This document shows positions 9,956-21,607 of a DNA stretch of 64,000 nucleotides, in pieces (the stretch's first letter is position 1; the number at the start of each line of letters is the position of its first letter). Below the pieces are notes generated by a model. That model searched no databases, was not told the DNA's origin, and saw nothing but the letters and a program-made list of their open reading frames with translations. This DNA is from Heloderma charlesbogerti (lineage: Eukaryota; Chordata; Lepidosauria; Squamata; Helodermatidae): the NCBI GenBank assembly GCA_026122225.1, contig JANEZZ010003061.1, forward strand, positions 1,860,001 through 1,924,000, written 5' to 3'. The translations under genes and the position numbers were made by a program.

Positions 9956-12365
9956 AGTGGAGTCCAGACTTCAGTGGTTGTTTTGTATTTTAGGGGTTCT
10001 GTTGTGTCTTTCCATCCCTCATTAGGTAAAAAGTGGGTGATCTGTGCTCCTTCATTTCCATGCCATCTGTTTGTCAGTTCCCCAGCCTGAGACTCTTACG
10101 ATGGTTTGTGTGAGTGGTATGTGCCTACCCATCGCTCCGAAATGGTGGCCGGAGGTGGTCCTCCCCCAAGCCCTCCCAGCCCTTGGGCACTGAGTAACCA
10201 TTGCGAAGATACGAACCTGCAAAAATGTGCAAAAGTGTGATTAAATAAATGAAGGCACGCCTCTCTGTGCCTCTGTAACTGCGCAGCTGCGAAGGGACAG
10301 CAGGAGTAAACGGGTGTCACAGAGTGACGCAAGCACTATGCACACTACAACATGCCCACTGCAAAATGCGAAGTCAGTTTGGGGAAGGGACTGATGGCTC
10401 CTAACCATGGGGAAACCTGCAGCAGATGAAAAACATTGCAGCATTGGAAATTCACATTTTCTGGGAGAAAACCACGGATGGCTGTGAAATGGCGATTGTG
10501 TCATCTGCCCCAAGGGACCTCAACTCACAGCCGCCCCAGAATAAAAGGCTTATGTAGATGGGGCCTCTGAAAAATAAAGGAAGAAAGCTCCAGCCCACTC
10601 TAAAAAGAAAGTCTCCCCTCCACACACACACACAAACACACACACTGTAAAGATGACATAGCCTCCTCTTACACTGCAAACACATCCCCCTTTAGCATTA
10701 ATATTGGATTCTGAATGCAGCTGCAGGTTGGGATACGTATCTGGATGGGTGGAGTGAAGAGATGACTTCCAGTGCACCCCCAGAAAAGGAGAGAAGAAAC
10801 TTGGCCTTCCAGGCTACATTTTATGAAACATAATGTAAAGTAATGTTAAAAAGGAAAGGGTGCCTATGAACATGCGCATAGTGCCTTGGTCCCAGTTTTA
10901 TCAAGTTGTCATATAACAGATTACATTAAAAGTCCCCTGATCTATTTTCTGATTTTATTTAAATGATTGCTTTTGTTTTTAATTTGTTGCAAGATGCCTT
11001 GGGAGGGTACCTGCCTTGAAAAGTGGGGTACTCATTTATTAAAAAAATATATTTAACCAAACCTACCTGATGCGGCTGTTGTGGGGCTAACATCAGATCA
11101 GGACATATTCTGATCAGTGTTAAGGCCTTGGGACAGGATGCTTATGGCATCTCAGTAGTTCTTTTACCATTTTGGGAGGTCAGTCTCTTCACGATGCTCA
11201 TATTCTCAAGTTATTCTTTCCATAGTCAACATGATTTCAGTATAAATAGTTTAGCATGTTACTAATGCACCAGTGGGCTTTAAAACAGCTGCAGGCACTT
11301 GCATAATAGATAACGTGCGTCTGGCAGGGCAACCCTGCGTTCCACAAAAGCATTTTGAACACAAAACAAAACAAAACATTTTGGACAATAATGGAAAGAA
11401 AGCCTTTCCTCTTCTCCACTTTTCCTTTTCCTTTACCTACATTTGTTAGTCTCCTTCTGTGGAGGTAAACATTGGTAGCTATGAGTCTGTTTAAAATTCA
11501 GAAACACATCACAGCTATCAGCCAGTACATGCCTTCAGAAATGTTGGTGATAATGTCTAATTCATGTTTTATTGTCCTAAAAAAAACACCCAACCCTCTC
11601 TCTCACACACACATCTTCCAAGTTCCCATTTCCCCCAGGTGTGCTGTCACTTGTCCTTGAGCTTTCGTGTTCAGTAGAAGCTTTAATGGGGACTGATGGA
11701 GAGTTGGACGCTTTGTAAAGGCGGCTTTTAATTTTCCTCGCATCCCATCAATTGTAGCACTGTTGCTGCCTTTGGCCAGCTCTAGGGCAGTCCTCTCGTT
11801 GAGTCGCAGGCCTCAGGCTGCTGCTGCCAGGGCTGCCATGGCTATCTTAAGCATTTTTTTTAAGGCTCAAGTTGTTTTCCCTCTTACAGTAAGTAATTTG
11901 TGCCTGTTCCAGCTATTTTTCCAGCTGTCATTTTCTGAAACATTACCCATTAAAAAGGTAACTTTTTATCTCCAAAGGGCTCTGAGCTACTGAATGGCTT
12001 TCAGGCATTTGGGGACCTATTTTAAGCAACCTCCCACCCTGTGTGCGCTCATATGCTGCAGGCGCACAGCAGCCTCACCATTAAGGGAGAACAACGAGCT
12101 GCGAGGGTGGCAATGAAGAAATATTCCAGCACATTGAAAAACAGGAAACGCTGTTCAGTACTGCTTAGAAACCCCAGTCCTTCTTCTTTTCCTGCAATTC
12201 ATTCCTTAACCCCTGCCCTTGCCCTATACCAATCTATAGGTGAAAATCTATAGGTGAGCTGGGAGTTGATCCCAGCTTTCCCAAGCTAGCATTCTGTCCA
12301 CCAAATCATGCTCTCTGAAGACGAATGTGTACAGAGCATTCTCCACCCTTTAAGTCATCTTTTTA
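9956..12365. other. Unassigned; possibly ancestral non-coding DNA
   Basis: I see no gene and no nameable repeat apart from an (AC)n run at 10619-10646 and short A/C-rich tracts near 11345 and 11600. The stretch 11690-12000 is of high complexity and not visibly repetitive. It is a candidate for conserved non-coding sequence, which cannot be tested here. Confidence 0.35.
10619..10646. repeat. (AC)n microsatellite
   Basis: A run of CA dinucleotides with one interruption. The Val/Cys-rich minus-strand frames crossing it are simple-repeat artefacts. Confidence 0.9.
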
Positions 12366-12540
12366 AGGACGTAAGAAGAGCCACGCCAGATGAGACCAAG
12401 GGTCCATCTAGTCCAGCATTCCATTCACACAGTGGCCAACCAGCTGCTGTGGAAAACCCAAAAGCAGGACATGTGTGCAATGCACCCTCCTGCCCATGTT
12501 CTCCTTTTTCTCCAGCCACTGATTATTTTGTGCTCCTGGC
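12366..12540 (-). mobile_element. CR1 3' end (second CR1 subfamily)
   Basis: It contains gaccaagggtccatctagtc and cacacagtggccaaccagct, the reverse complement of the 3' UTR seen intact on the plus strand at 41290-41468 and 58610-58797. It is strongly 5'-truncated. The 3' end lies at the left, next to gtaagaagagcc. Confidence 0.85.
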
Positions 12541-12609
12541 TTTTGTGCAGTTTTTCCTCATTGTAAAAGGTTGAAATATCTCTCCCAAGGCTTAGCTACT
12601 GGCAGTAAA

Positions 12610-12751
12610 GGCTCTAAACTACAATATGCTGGGTTTTAAAAAGAATCTTTGGCCCCTCCCCCTTTGTTTTTAGCCCTGCCCACCACTGCAATGCAGCCCC
12701 TGAGAACTTGTTTGAATTTGACCGCGAGCTGAAAGAGGTTCCCCACCCCTG
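12610..12751. mobile_element. Decayed hAT-like terminal fragment
   Basis: It ends with gaaagaggttccccacccct followed by G. The reverse complement reads CAGGGGTGGGGAACCTC, a typical hAT-style terminus. The opposite end is not visible. Confidence 0.4.
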
Positions 12752-12756
12752 CTCAA

Positions 12757-12870
12757 GACTGACTGGCAGCATTTCAGATAGGGGTGCTTCCCAGCCCCAC
12801 CTAAAGGTGCCAGGGAACGAACCTGGGCTTTTACATGATGTAGAGCATGTGCTTCACCACTGAAATACAT
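12757..12870 (-). mobile_element. tRNA-derived SINE fragment
   Basis: It reads ttcagataggggtgcttccc, then cagggaacgaacctgggctt and gtagagcatgtgcttcacca. This is the reverse complement of the same SINE head seen at 4809-5485, with recognisable B-box-like and A-box-like segments. Confidence 0.6.
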
Positions 12871-13099
12871 CTTGAACAGCCAAATAGGCCCAGTCTGTAA
12901 TGCAAGAGAATGAGGATTAGCAAGGCCAACAGGAAGATGTTAAGATCGCTACTGCTAACACAGTTTTTAATAGCCTCCACTCCACTAATGCAGAGCTCAC
13001 TAGTACCTTCACCCACAAGCCCACCCACAAACAGATAACTGGCACAAAGCTGGGATTCCAGAGAGGATATGCAGAAGTATAGAAGAGTTGCCCAACTTC

Positions 13100-13320
13100 C
13101 AGGGGAGGCTGGGGGCTCCGATGTCAGTGGGGTACTGCATCTGCTCCAGGTTTCAGTCAGAACTAGTCAGAATTCTAAAGGAGCTATCCAAGGTGCTGGT
13201 TTTATTTTGGGGATAGGGTTCAGCACCTTGGAAAGCTCCTTTAGAGTTCTGACTGGTTCTGACTGACACCCAGAGCAGATTCACCACCCCACTGACATCA
13301 GATCCAGTAGCCTCCAACTG
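13100..13320. mobile_element. hAT-like MITE, complete (221 bp)
   Basis: Perfect 8-bp duplications CCAACTTC flank it (13092-13099 and 13321-13328). The termini are imperfect inverted repeats, CAGGGGAGGCTGG and CAGTTGGAGGCTACTGG. The arms continue inward through GATGTCAGTGGGG and TCAGTCAGAAC to a centre near 13205, so almost the whole element is a hairpin. Related copies are at 18332 and 38673. Confidence 0.8.
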
Positions 13321-13328
13321 CCAACTTC

Positions 13329-15185
13329 AAAAAGCTTGAGAAACCCTGATGGGAGTACAGTTGCATCCCAATTGAAAACTACTGCCTGAATCAGGCTTTG
13401 GCTTCTGTGAAGTACAAAAATGACAATGAGTCCATTATTCTGCTTTTACGTGGAATGTCATACGCAATATTTGTGATTCTTCTTAACAGCTGAGATGGTG
13501 TTCCAGAATCTGATTGGAAATGATGTATTTCAAAACTCAAAACTTCATGCCTTATTCACATGACTTCTTTACGGATACACAGTGGTGTAATGGTGAATTT
13601 TGAAGTGCAGGCATTCATCATGACAGTCCAAGTAGCCATGTCCCCAAGCTGAGGCCAAAAATCCAGGCAGCTGTGTTACTCTATGTCAGCAAACCAGTTC
13701 TAGCAGTTTTCATCTCCATCAGGAGCAGGTCTTTGTAAAGCTAATGGGTCCCTAATTGCTCATGCAAAACCAAGCCACCCCCAAATCCTTTGCATTACAA
13801 CAAGGATACCCAGGACAAAATACTGTTGCTGGGAAAATTCATCCTGTGTCCTCTACTGTGAGCATTGCAGTTAAGCTCAGACAGAACGGGGAATTCTGAA
13901 TTGGGGGGCAGGTAGCAGAGGATGCCAGCATCTTTGCTAATCAAAATGTGCCGGCGCTGTGTCCTTGTGACAGCTCCACTACACCAGTGTGTATAAAGTG
14001 GGCTGTGTATCTAATTTTAACATCAAAAGGAGCAGAGAACAGGGGAGTTAAGCCAGGCTGGGATAGGACTTGCTGGGGCAACAAACCTTAGGCAGGTAAG
14101 AGAGGTGGAGACTTCAGCTTATTCACCCACCCTCATCTGCACTTTATATGTGAGCAGAGAAGACGCAAGAGCAAACATGAGCATCCACCAACTTCTTATC
14201 TGGTTTGGAAATTATTTATTAAGCATTTACAGTGTAGATCTTTTCATAATCTCTTGATAAGATTTTATCTCCAGCTGGATGAGGTAACTGGTCTTCCAGT
14301 GCCATTCTGAAGTACATTCCACAGGAGTAATCTCATTATAGTAAATGGGACTGCTGAGAACAGAATGACCTGAGGATTCTGGCCAAAGTGTGAAAAAAGT
14401 AAGAGCCAAATTGAAAAAGGTCTCTAATATGCAATCGATTAGAACTGGGTTTATTGGACAAGCCTTAGTCAGATGCATAAATCAAATCCTTGAAAGCTCT
14501 AACAAGCTGTGAACATTTTGCTGAACCCAAAAAAGATGAGCAGTCCATTGGGCTGGGTTTTCCATTCATGTATACCTGTTTTGGACTAGCAAACAGAAAC
14601 AAGCCAGCTCCAAGTTTTTGTGGGCCCTTGGGCAAGACACCCTCAGTGGGCCTACTCCCTACTCTCCACCATTGTCACTAGCTGCTTGCTACTCATCTTC
14701 TTTCTCATAGTAGCAAATAGGCAGGACAAATCCTCCTTCTCACCACCGCTCTGTTGTTTGGGCAAGACTGAGAGGCAAGTGAACAAGTTGAAATGATGAA
14801 GAGGAGGAGGAAGTCCAGGGAGCTCTTCTCAGTGGGCCCTTGTTGGGGTGTGGGCCCTTGGCAGGTGCCCAACCATGCCTGCTCTCAACGCCAACCCTGA
14901 GTAGACATCCTTCCATGTCACAATTTTCCCCACACTGATTTATTTGTGGAAACATTTCTTTTAACAAAAATGGAGAGATGTCATATTCTCAAGAAATCCT
15001 CAGCGTTTATAATATTATGGAGTAGAAGATTTAATATTACTCATAACCTCCTTCAGAAGCTGCTCTTCCATGAATTCAAATAATGTGGAGGGGTGAGTAA
15101 GCCTGTGTGTGCTGCCCCAACATCCCCATGCTTGTGAGCTCTGCCCTGACATTGACACATTGAGCAGAAGACCTGAAGGGGATGG
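13329..15185. other. Unassigned; no gene recognised
   Basis: There are no protein motifs and no nameable repeat. A short direct repeat (gggcccttg) occurs around 14620-14860. Confidence 0.35.
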
Positions 15186-15740
15186 AAGAACATAAAAAGA
15201 GCCATGCTGGGTCCTTCTAGTCGAGCATTCTGTTCACACAGTGGCCAACAAGGTACCTGTAGGAAACACACAAGTAGGACAAGAATGCAATAGCACCCCT
15301 CCACACATATACACACACACAAACACACACACACAGTCATGTTCACTAACAATTGGTACACACTACATAGGCATACTGCCTCTGATACTGGAGGTAACTT
15401 ATAGCCATCAGGACTCATAGCCATTGATAGCCTTCTCCTCCAGGAATTTGCCTAACCCCCCTTTAAAGACATCTAACCTGGTGGCCATCATTATATCTAG
15501 TGGTAGCAAATTCCAAAGTTTAGCTATAATCTGTGTGAAGAAGGACTTTCTTTAACCTGTTCCAAATCTCCCATCAATCAGCTTCATGGGATGGATGTAT
15601 TTCTGTCCACTTCACACTATGCATAATTTTGTACACTTCTATCATGTCTTCCCTTACTCACCTTTTTCCTGAGCTAAACACTCCCAGACGTTGTAACCTT
15701 TCCTCATTGGGGATTTGCTCCAGCTCCTATGCACAGTCAG
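15186..15740 (-). mobile_element. CR1 3' end (second CR1 subfamily), with an AC tract
   Basis: It matches, in reverse complement, the plus-strand CR1 3' ends at 41000-41468 and 58240-58797. Diagnostic segments are attctgttcacacagtggcc, gcatactgcctctgatactg and cttcatgggatggatg. An (AC)n tract (15302-15336) has expanded within the 3' UTR. The RT C-terminal coding is highly decayed. Confidence 0.85.
15302..15336. repeat. (AC)n microsatellite inside CR1
   Basis: A CA run with minor interruptions. It is specific to this CR1 copy when compared with the copies at 37165 and 40540. Confidence 0.85.
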
Positions 15741-16925
15741 CTGATTGTACATCCTCCTTGCGTCTCCATGATTGGGCTCCCAATAATGTGGAGGGGCCTA
15801 CGTGGGTTCAGCCGCACATATGTAGCTTCTCCCTTTAGACCTTCTGCTCAATGTGCAGAAGTTACAGAGTGGTGCTGGTGGAGCTGATGATATTGGGGGT
15901 AGGGAGGTGGAGATGGCTATGCTCCCCCTCCAGGGAGTGAAGACCTCATGGAGGAATATCTTTTGATGAGGGCTAGGCTTTCCATGGGGTCAAAAGGGGA
16001 GGTCACAATGTTCATGATCTGAGCACTTGGTGTTATCGAGATGTGTTATTTGTCTGTTCTGCTTTTATTGTTGATAGTAAGCTTTAAGATTCACCATCTG
16101 CTTTTACGAGGATTTCTTTGTACTTGGAAATTGCTATTCAGTGAAGTGAAGTGTTAAATCTGGCCTCATCCATGATGTGATCAGACTACAGACTGGAACA
16201 CTTTTGGCTGACATTATTAAAAAGATATATAACCCTAATCTATTTTATTTTCACTTTTCCTTGTCTTCAGTGATGTATGAAATTTCTTTTAGATTATTAC
16301 AAATCTTCATCAGTACTTTTTTTTGGGGGGGGGGAGTTGTCATGCTAAGACAGACTTCTATTATTTTGCTATTTTTACCCAGAGGAAGATCAAGCCTTGA
16401 AGCCTGATTTATTGAAGAGTTTCTCCTGACTTTGGAGCTAGCTATGCCTTTGCAGTCAACTGATGTTTACAAATGGAGAGGGAGAGCAGGGGGAGAGAGA
16501 AAGAGAGAGAGCGGATGAAATTCATGAGAGCTCCATCTGAATATAGGACATAACATATTTGTCACCATGAAGGGCCAGCAGCTATTACTTGGGAGTAAAT
16601 TCTCTTTGGTCCAATGGGGCCTACTTCTGAGTAGGCATGAATAGAATCAGGTGAAGAGCGTTATTTCCATGAAGTGTCCATCCATATTATGGATGAGACC
16701 CTTTCAGGTTCCAAATGTGTTTAATTGTTTAAGACATCTCAATAGTTTTGTGGATTCTTCTGTGCATTTACTTGTATTTTATGTTTTTGTCTCACTCTCA
16801 CTCAAAGAAGCTCAGGGTGGTGTATCCATTTTATCTTCACAACAACAGGCTATGCTGAGACATAGGGCTTACTAATGAGCGACATGGTTGAGCAAGGAAT
16901 TGAGCTTATGATAGAGTACTTGGCT
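15741..16925. other. Unassigned; no gene recognised
   Basis: A T10/G9 homopolymer junction at about 16318-16335 and a purine (GAGA) stretch at 16480-16512 are the only visible structure. Confidence 0.35.
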
Positions 16926-16929
16926 GCCT

Positions 16930-17684
16930 TCTATGGTTAGATGGTGATATACCAACTCCTTCCCTATCTGGACAGAGATAGCCTAGCTACAGTTATCCAT
17001 GCTTTGATAACCTCTCATCTGGATTACTGCAATGCATTATACATGGGGCTGCCTTTGAAAATGGTATGGGAACTTCAGGTAGTCCAAAATGGAGCAGCAA
17101 GATTGTTAACAGGGACTGACTAACAAGATCACATTACTCCAGTTCTTTTCCAGCTGCATTGGCTGCCAGTCCATTTCCGGGCCCGATTCAAAGTGCTGGC
17201 ATTAACATTCAAAACCCTAAATGGCATGGGGCCAGGTTATCTGAAGGATCACCTCCTCCCATATGTGCCTGCCTGGATCCTAAGATCATCCTCCGGGGTC
17301 CTTCTCTGGGATCCCCCGCCAAAGGAAGTGAGGTGGGTGACTACCAGGAGGAGGGCCTTTTCTGCTGTGGCACCCCAACTGTGGAATGAGCTCCCTAGAG
17401 AGGTTCACCTGGCACTACGTTGTTTTCCTTCTGGCACCAGCTGAAGACCTTTTTATTCTCCCAGGATTTTAGCATTTTAGCTTCCTAATCTTTTAGCTCT
17501 GGTATTTTAAATCTGCATTTCAAATCTCTGCATTGCAGCTAATTTTTATTCTGGTTGTACTGTTATATTTTGGTTTTAAGCTTTCACATTTTATATTGTT
17601 TTATGCTGCACTCTGTGGTTTTAATTTTTGTGAACCGCCCAGAAAGCTATGGCTATTGGGCTATAAATAAATAAAGTAAGTAAA

Positions 17685-17717
<33 letters not shown>
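16930..17717 (+). mobile_element. L2 LINE 3' fragment
   Basis: Translation from 16941 gives HALITSHLDYCNALYMGLPLKMV, and a second frame from 17193 gives LALTFKTLNGMGPGYLKDHL and FSAVAPQLWNELP. These correspond to the C-terminal part of the intact L2 protein at 2558-4675. A frameshift separates the two pieces. The 3' UTR ends gaaccgcccagaaagctatg near 17650 and runs into a (GTAA)n microsatellite at 17675-17717. It is older than the copy at 2530. Confidence 0.85.
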
Positions 17718-18154
17718 TGAACATAGCTGGAGCTCATACAGAAACTATTGACTATATGGTCGCTGCTTCAGGAGAAACTGTATATAGAAGTATGTATACA
17801 GCATGTATACCACACATGTGGTATAGTGGTAGTGCAGGAAATGGAATCAGAATATAGGGGCAGTTTGCATTTTACAAGGCAGTGACAATGGAGCAGGCAC
17901 AACTGGTTCACCCATCCTCTAATCATGCTTCCAGATATCAAGTAAAGAAGAGCACATTTTCCTGATGGTGTGGGTGTGCATGACTTCTCTGTGGTGGAAA
18001 TATGCACCATCACCCTTTCTGAGAGCATGGCAAGAGGGGAATGCACGAGTCACTTCCATCTACCATAACATGGAACATGGATATCTTGAACCAGCAAGGC
18101 TGCTGCTATGTAGACTACAAAGCCCATGCTTGTCTCAGAAATGTTACCACGGAT
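17718..18154. other. Unassigned
   Basis: No recognisable gene or repeat. Confidence 0.35.
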
Positions 18155-18265
18155 AGGATACATGAACATATGAAGCTGTCTTAATCAAGTCAAATAATTG
18201 GTCCACCTGCCCCAGTAGTATTTGCTCTGGCTAGCACCACATTTCCAGGGTGTCAGGCATCATTT
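18155..18265 (-). mobile_element. tRNA-derived SINE, 3' part
   Basis: It reads catgaacatatgaagctgtc followed by a diverged gtcaaataattggtccacct. This is the reverse complement of the 'gaccattggtccatct ... agcttcatatgttcatatg' tail of the common squamate tRNA SINE. Confidence 0.6.
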
Positions 18266-18331
18266 ACCCTGCTGAGATGGTGTCTTCATTGCTGAGATCC
18301 TCTTTGGAGATACAGAAGTTATGCAGAAGTT

Positions 18332-18509
18332 CAGTAGAAGCTGGGGGCTCTGATGTCAGTGGGGTGGTGAATCCGCTCTTGTTTTCAGTCAGAACTCTAA
18401 AGGAGCTATCCAAAGTGCAAAGTTCTGACATGAGAGTTCTGACTGGTTCTGACTGAAACCCAGAATGGATTCACAGCCCCACCGAAATCAGAGCCACCAG
18501 CCTCCACTG
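18332..18509. mobile_element. hAT-like MITE, second copy
   Basis: The same family as 13100-13320, with CAGTAGAAGCTGGGGGCTC at the left and AGCCTCCACTG at the right, and TCAGTCAGAACTCTAAAGG in the arm. The flanking 8-mers do not match, so the target duplication has decayed or the ends are misplaced. Confidence 0.7.
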
Positions 18510-19444
18510 GCCCTGTTCAGCTAACGGAACTGGCCGGTAAGGCTAATCTAACACGTGCACAAAGAGATTCAGGCCAGCGTTTATTGATGTAATTCGTTCT
18601 GTCCACCATATATAATGCTACATTGCTTCATTTCACATTTTTCAGAGACAAAACATATGCACCCACCCACACACACACATCATCTTGTGCTTCTTTCTCT
18701 CATTCATTTTACATTACTAGATCCTTTCAGTTTTTGTTTTCCTTCTTGAGTTTCATTAAGCATTCATTTAGAGTTTTTGTTTTGTTTTTCCAGGTTTTGG
18801 CTTGGAAAGAACTGTTTTCAAAGTGCAGTGATGAATTTAATGGCACCAGTTCTAAAGGTGCATTTTATTCACTGAAGGGATTTTGTGAAATGTCGATGTG
18901 ATGATATTAAGTGAATTTCTTGGTGTTTAAGGCACATCTAAACTAACTTGAAACTGGCTAAATTGCCCTGACTTCTCCTAAAGGGGATTTTGGTTTTAGG
19001 AAAATTTTGATTAGAATAGCAGCACTGGGGTAGGATGGGTGAATGCATCTATTTCCAGTCCATTTCACTTTCATATGTGCTGCTCATTAAGTTAATTCTG
19101 TCCCAATTCCACATGAATCCCATGAAAAATCACATTTAAATATGTATTATTAAACACATTTTCTCTCAAATGATGCATTTCTAAATGCGTTTTCTCCCAA
19201 AATACACATTTTAAAATGCTTTTTGAATGCTTTTTGAGCCAAGAATTGCATCAACACATTCAGGCAATGTAAAAACTGAGGGTAATGAATAGTGGAATCC
19301 TACTCCCCAGATCTGCTGGTTGGAGGGGCTTAGGATGTGGCACAGGGCTCCACATGGGTGGAGCATCTGCTCCAAGGCCTTAGTTATAACTGTGGAAACC
19401 TCCATGGGTATAAAGCTACCACAGGCAGTGTTCCCACCAGTGAT
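18510..19444. other. Mostly unassigned; possible old hAT-like fragment
   Basis: Bases 19031-19300 contain repeated AT-rich pieces (acattttctctcaaatgatg, cgttttctcccaaaatacac). These resemble the interior of the old TAGGGATGGG family at 44631 in reverse complement. The rest has no recognisable feature. Confidence 0.35.
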
Positions 19445-19667
19445 AGCCAGTAGGGACTACTGATGGTTGGACTGTGTGAAATCCGTTCAATTGCATTTCA
19501 CAGATTGTCAGGTGCCTTTTGTTCCATCGTCCACTCTTTGACAGAATTAGGTTTTTTCCCATTTCCTGAATTTGTGCAAATTTGCACTTGTGAAAATGCA
19601 CAAATTCCCCCCCACACACAAACAATGCACGTATCTCCCCCAAAATATACATTTTCATGCTTTAGCC
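19445..19667 (-). mobile_element. Old AT-rich hAT-like fragment
   Basis: It shares a string of segments, in reverse complement, with 49800-50045: tttcacagattgtcaggtg, gaatttgtgcaaatttgcac and attttcatgctttag. It is truncated at the right, where a different repeat starts (19668). Confidence 0.6.
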
Positions 19668-20340
19668 CAGAGCTTTCCAAACTGTGTGCTGCGACACATT
19701 AGTGTGTTGGTGGCAGTGTGTAGGTGTGTCGCGCGAAATACAGAAAATTGTGCGGAAGGGCATCACGGAGCTCCCTTACTCATGTTTGCTTCCCTTGGCT
19801 CCTCCCCCAGAACTTCCTAAAGCAGTTAATGTTAAAGCAGCTAAGGCTTAGTGGCTTTAACATTAGCTGCTTTAGGATCATGTGGCGTCTTGACGGAGGG
19901 CGCACATGATTGGTGGTGTTGGAGCAGTACAGCGAGGTAGAGGTGTGGGGCAAAGAGAGGGGAGGGGAGGCACCGCCTTGGGAGCAGAGCTTGGCCAACG
20001 CTGGCGCAGAAAAGTGGCAGCGGCCACCAGCCCTGCAAGATTTCGAGCGCGCCCTTCACAGACTTCTGCACCGCGCTGCTGTGCGGCCAGGCCACAGTAG
20101 CATGCGGGTGGAAATGCCACCTGGGACTGCACCAAGCGGGCCGTCCGCCATCTTGGCTAGTCGTAACGGAGCTCAGTGGAGGCCAGAAGGTGCAGAATCA
20201 GCGTGCTCCCAAGCACCCGGGCGAGCACAGCTGCAGGCTGTCATCCAGTCAACCCACCTGCTGCTGGCTGAAGGGAGGCCACCCTCCCAAACCCAATGTG
20301 GCAAACAGCAAGCCACCCACTACATGGCACTTATAATTTG
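19668..20340. mobile_element. Probable hAT/Charlie-like non-autonomous element, limits uncertain
   Basis: It begins CAGAGCTTTCCAAACTGTG and then gtgctgcgacacattagtgt, which resembles hAT termini of the 'TTCTCAAACTGTG...CGCGACAC' type. A perfect hairpin-like segment is present: gcagttaatgttaaagcagc against its complement near 19857-19876. The right end was not found, so 20340 is a guess. The open frames at 19910-20341 have no domain and are probably fortuitous in GC-rich DNA. Confidence 0.35.
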
Positions 20341-20645
20341 ATTTCTGCCGTTTATTTTTATTTTCACTCTGCTGTAATTGTAGATTAACCACCCACCGGC
20401 AGTGTACCACCAGAGAGTGCTGGAACTGGACTCTGGACATAGGCATTGCAAATATTTACAGCAATATAGCCTTGTAGTGAGACATATATATTTACACCAT
20501 TTTTGTTGGACTTTTGCTTCTCTACTTCATGTGTTTTTGCAGCTAGGCTCCTACCTGGGCCTATGTGTCCTAATATGTATTGTAAATACTTTAGTTAATT
20601 TTGTTTATTTTTCACATTTTCTTGCACATATTTACATACTGTTAC
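20341..20645. other. Unassigned flank of a foldback element
   Basis: AT-rich sequence with no recognisable gene. Its last 8 bases, ACTGTTAC (20638-20645), are the left target duplication of the next element. Confidence 0.4.
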
Positions 20646-21579
20646 TAGGGATGTACGAAAGGTACTTACCTTTCGTGGATTATGTTTATGGTTGGGGGGG
20701 AGGCGTTCCATCCCTCCCCCCGGAATCCTTGCTGGGGGGGAGGCGCTCCGTTCCTCCCCCCCCCCAGAATCCTGCGGAGATTCTGCGGAGCTGCCAGCCG
20801 GCTCCGCCAGCAGCCAGACATCTGGCCGCTGGCTAGCAGGGAAGCAAATGGCAATGGCCGTAGCTGCTGCCGTTTGCGTCCCTGCAGTCAGCCGTGATAG
20901 GCTACGTAAATGTTTACATAGCCTATCACGGCTGACTTAAAAAACAAAAATGCGCGTGCGCAAATGGCGGTGGCCATGGCCGCCGCCATTTGCGTTCCTT
21001 ATTTTGGCATGTCTTAGTCTACGGAAACATTTACGTAGACTTAAGATGGCAAAAATAAGGGGAACGCAAATAGCGTAGACGCTATGCTATTTGCGTTCCC
21101 CTTATTTTCGCCGTCTTAGTCTACGTAAATGTTTATGTAGACTAAGACGTGCCAACATAAGGAACGCAAATGGCAGCGGCCATGGCCGCTGCCATTTGCG
21201 TACGCACGTTTTTTTGGTTTTTTTTTAAAGTCAGCCGTGATAGGCTACGTAAACATTTACGGAGCCTATCACGTTTTTTTTAAAAAAACCTAGCCATGAT
21301 AGCCTACGTAAATCTTTACGTAGCCTATCACTTTTTTTTTTTTTTAAACTGGAAATGGCGGCGGCGGCAGCCGGTCGGAAGACCGGCTGCCGCAGCCACC
21401 GCCACCAAACCGCCGCCAGAGCCACCTCTGGAGCCGCCGCCGCCAGGAAGACCCGCCCAAGGTAAGTCTCCTCCCGGAGGAGGCGGGGGGGCAGGCCATT
21501 CTGCCACCGATTTCAGGGGGCCGAATGCATTGGCATTCGGCCTCCCCGAGATCCGTGGCAGAATTTTCGTACATCTCTA
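20646..21579 (+). mobile_element. Foldback hAT-like element, long form (934 bp)
   Basis: It starts TAGGGATGTACGAAAG and ends CGTACATCTCTA, with perfect 8-bp duplications ACTGTTAC at 20638-20645 and 21580-21587. The interior inverted repeat runs from about 20889 to 21273, centred near 21081 (GCAAATAGCGTAGACGC). The nested hairpins are a TAGGCTACGTAAAT palindrome at each outer edge, AGTCTACGTAAAT palindromes inside, and GGCCATGGCCG-centred CAAATGGC hairpins between them. A further TACGTA hairpin follows at about 21291-21330, then a GCAGCCGGTC/GACCGGCTGC hairpin at about 21367-21392. The left arm has G-rich units with GGGGGGGAGGCG. Confidence 0.92.
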
Positions 21580-21607
21580 ACTGTTACTCATAAATGACAA
21601 CAATGCA

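Noticed and set aside
19910..20341. A 143-codon open frame in GC-rich DNA, considered as a host exon
   Set aside because: It is Pro/Ala/Arg-rich, overlaps several other open frames in other phases, lies within a probable hAT-like repeat, and shows no family motif.
20646..21579. CpG-island promoter of a host gene
   Set aside because: The CpG-rich segments lie inside the transposon and recur in every copy. No transcription start or exon is visible nearby.
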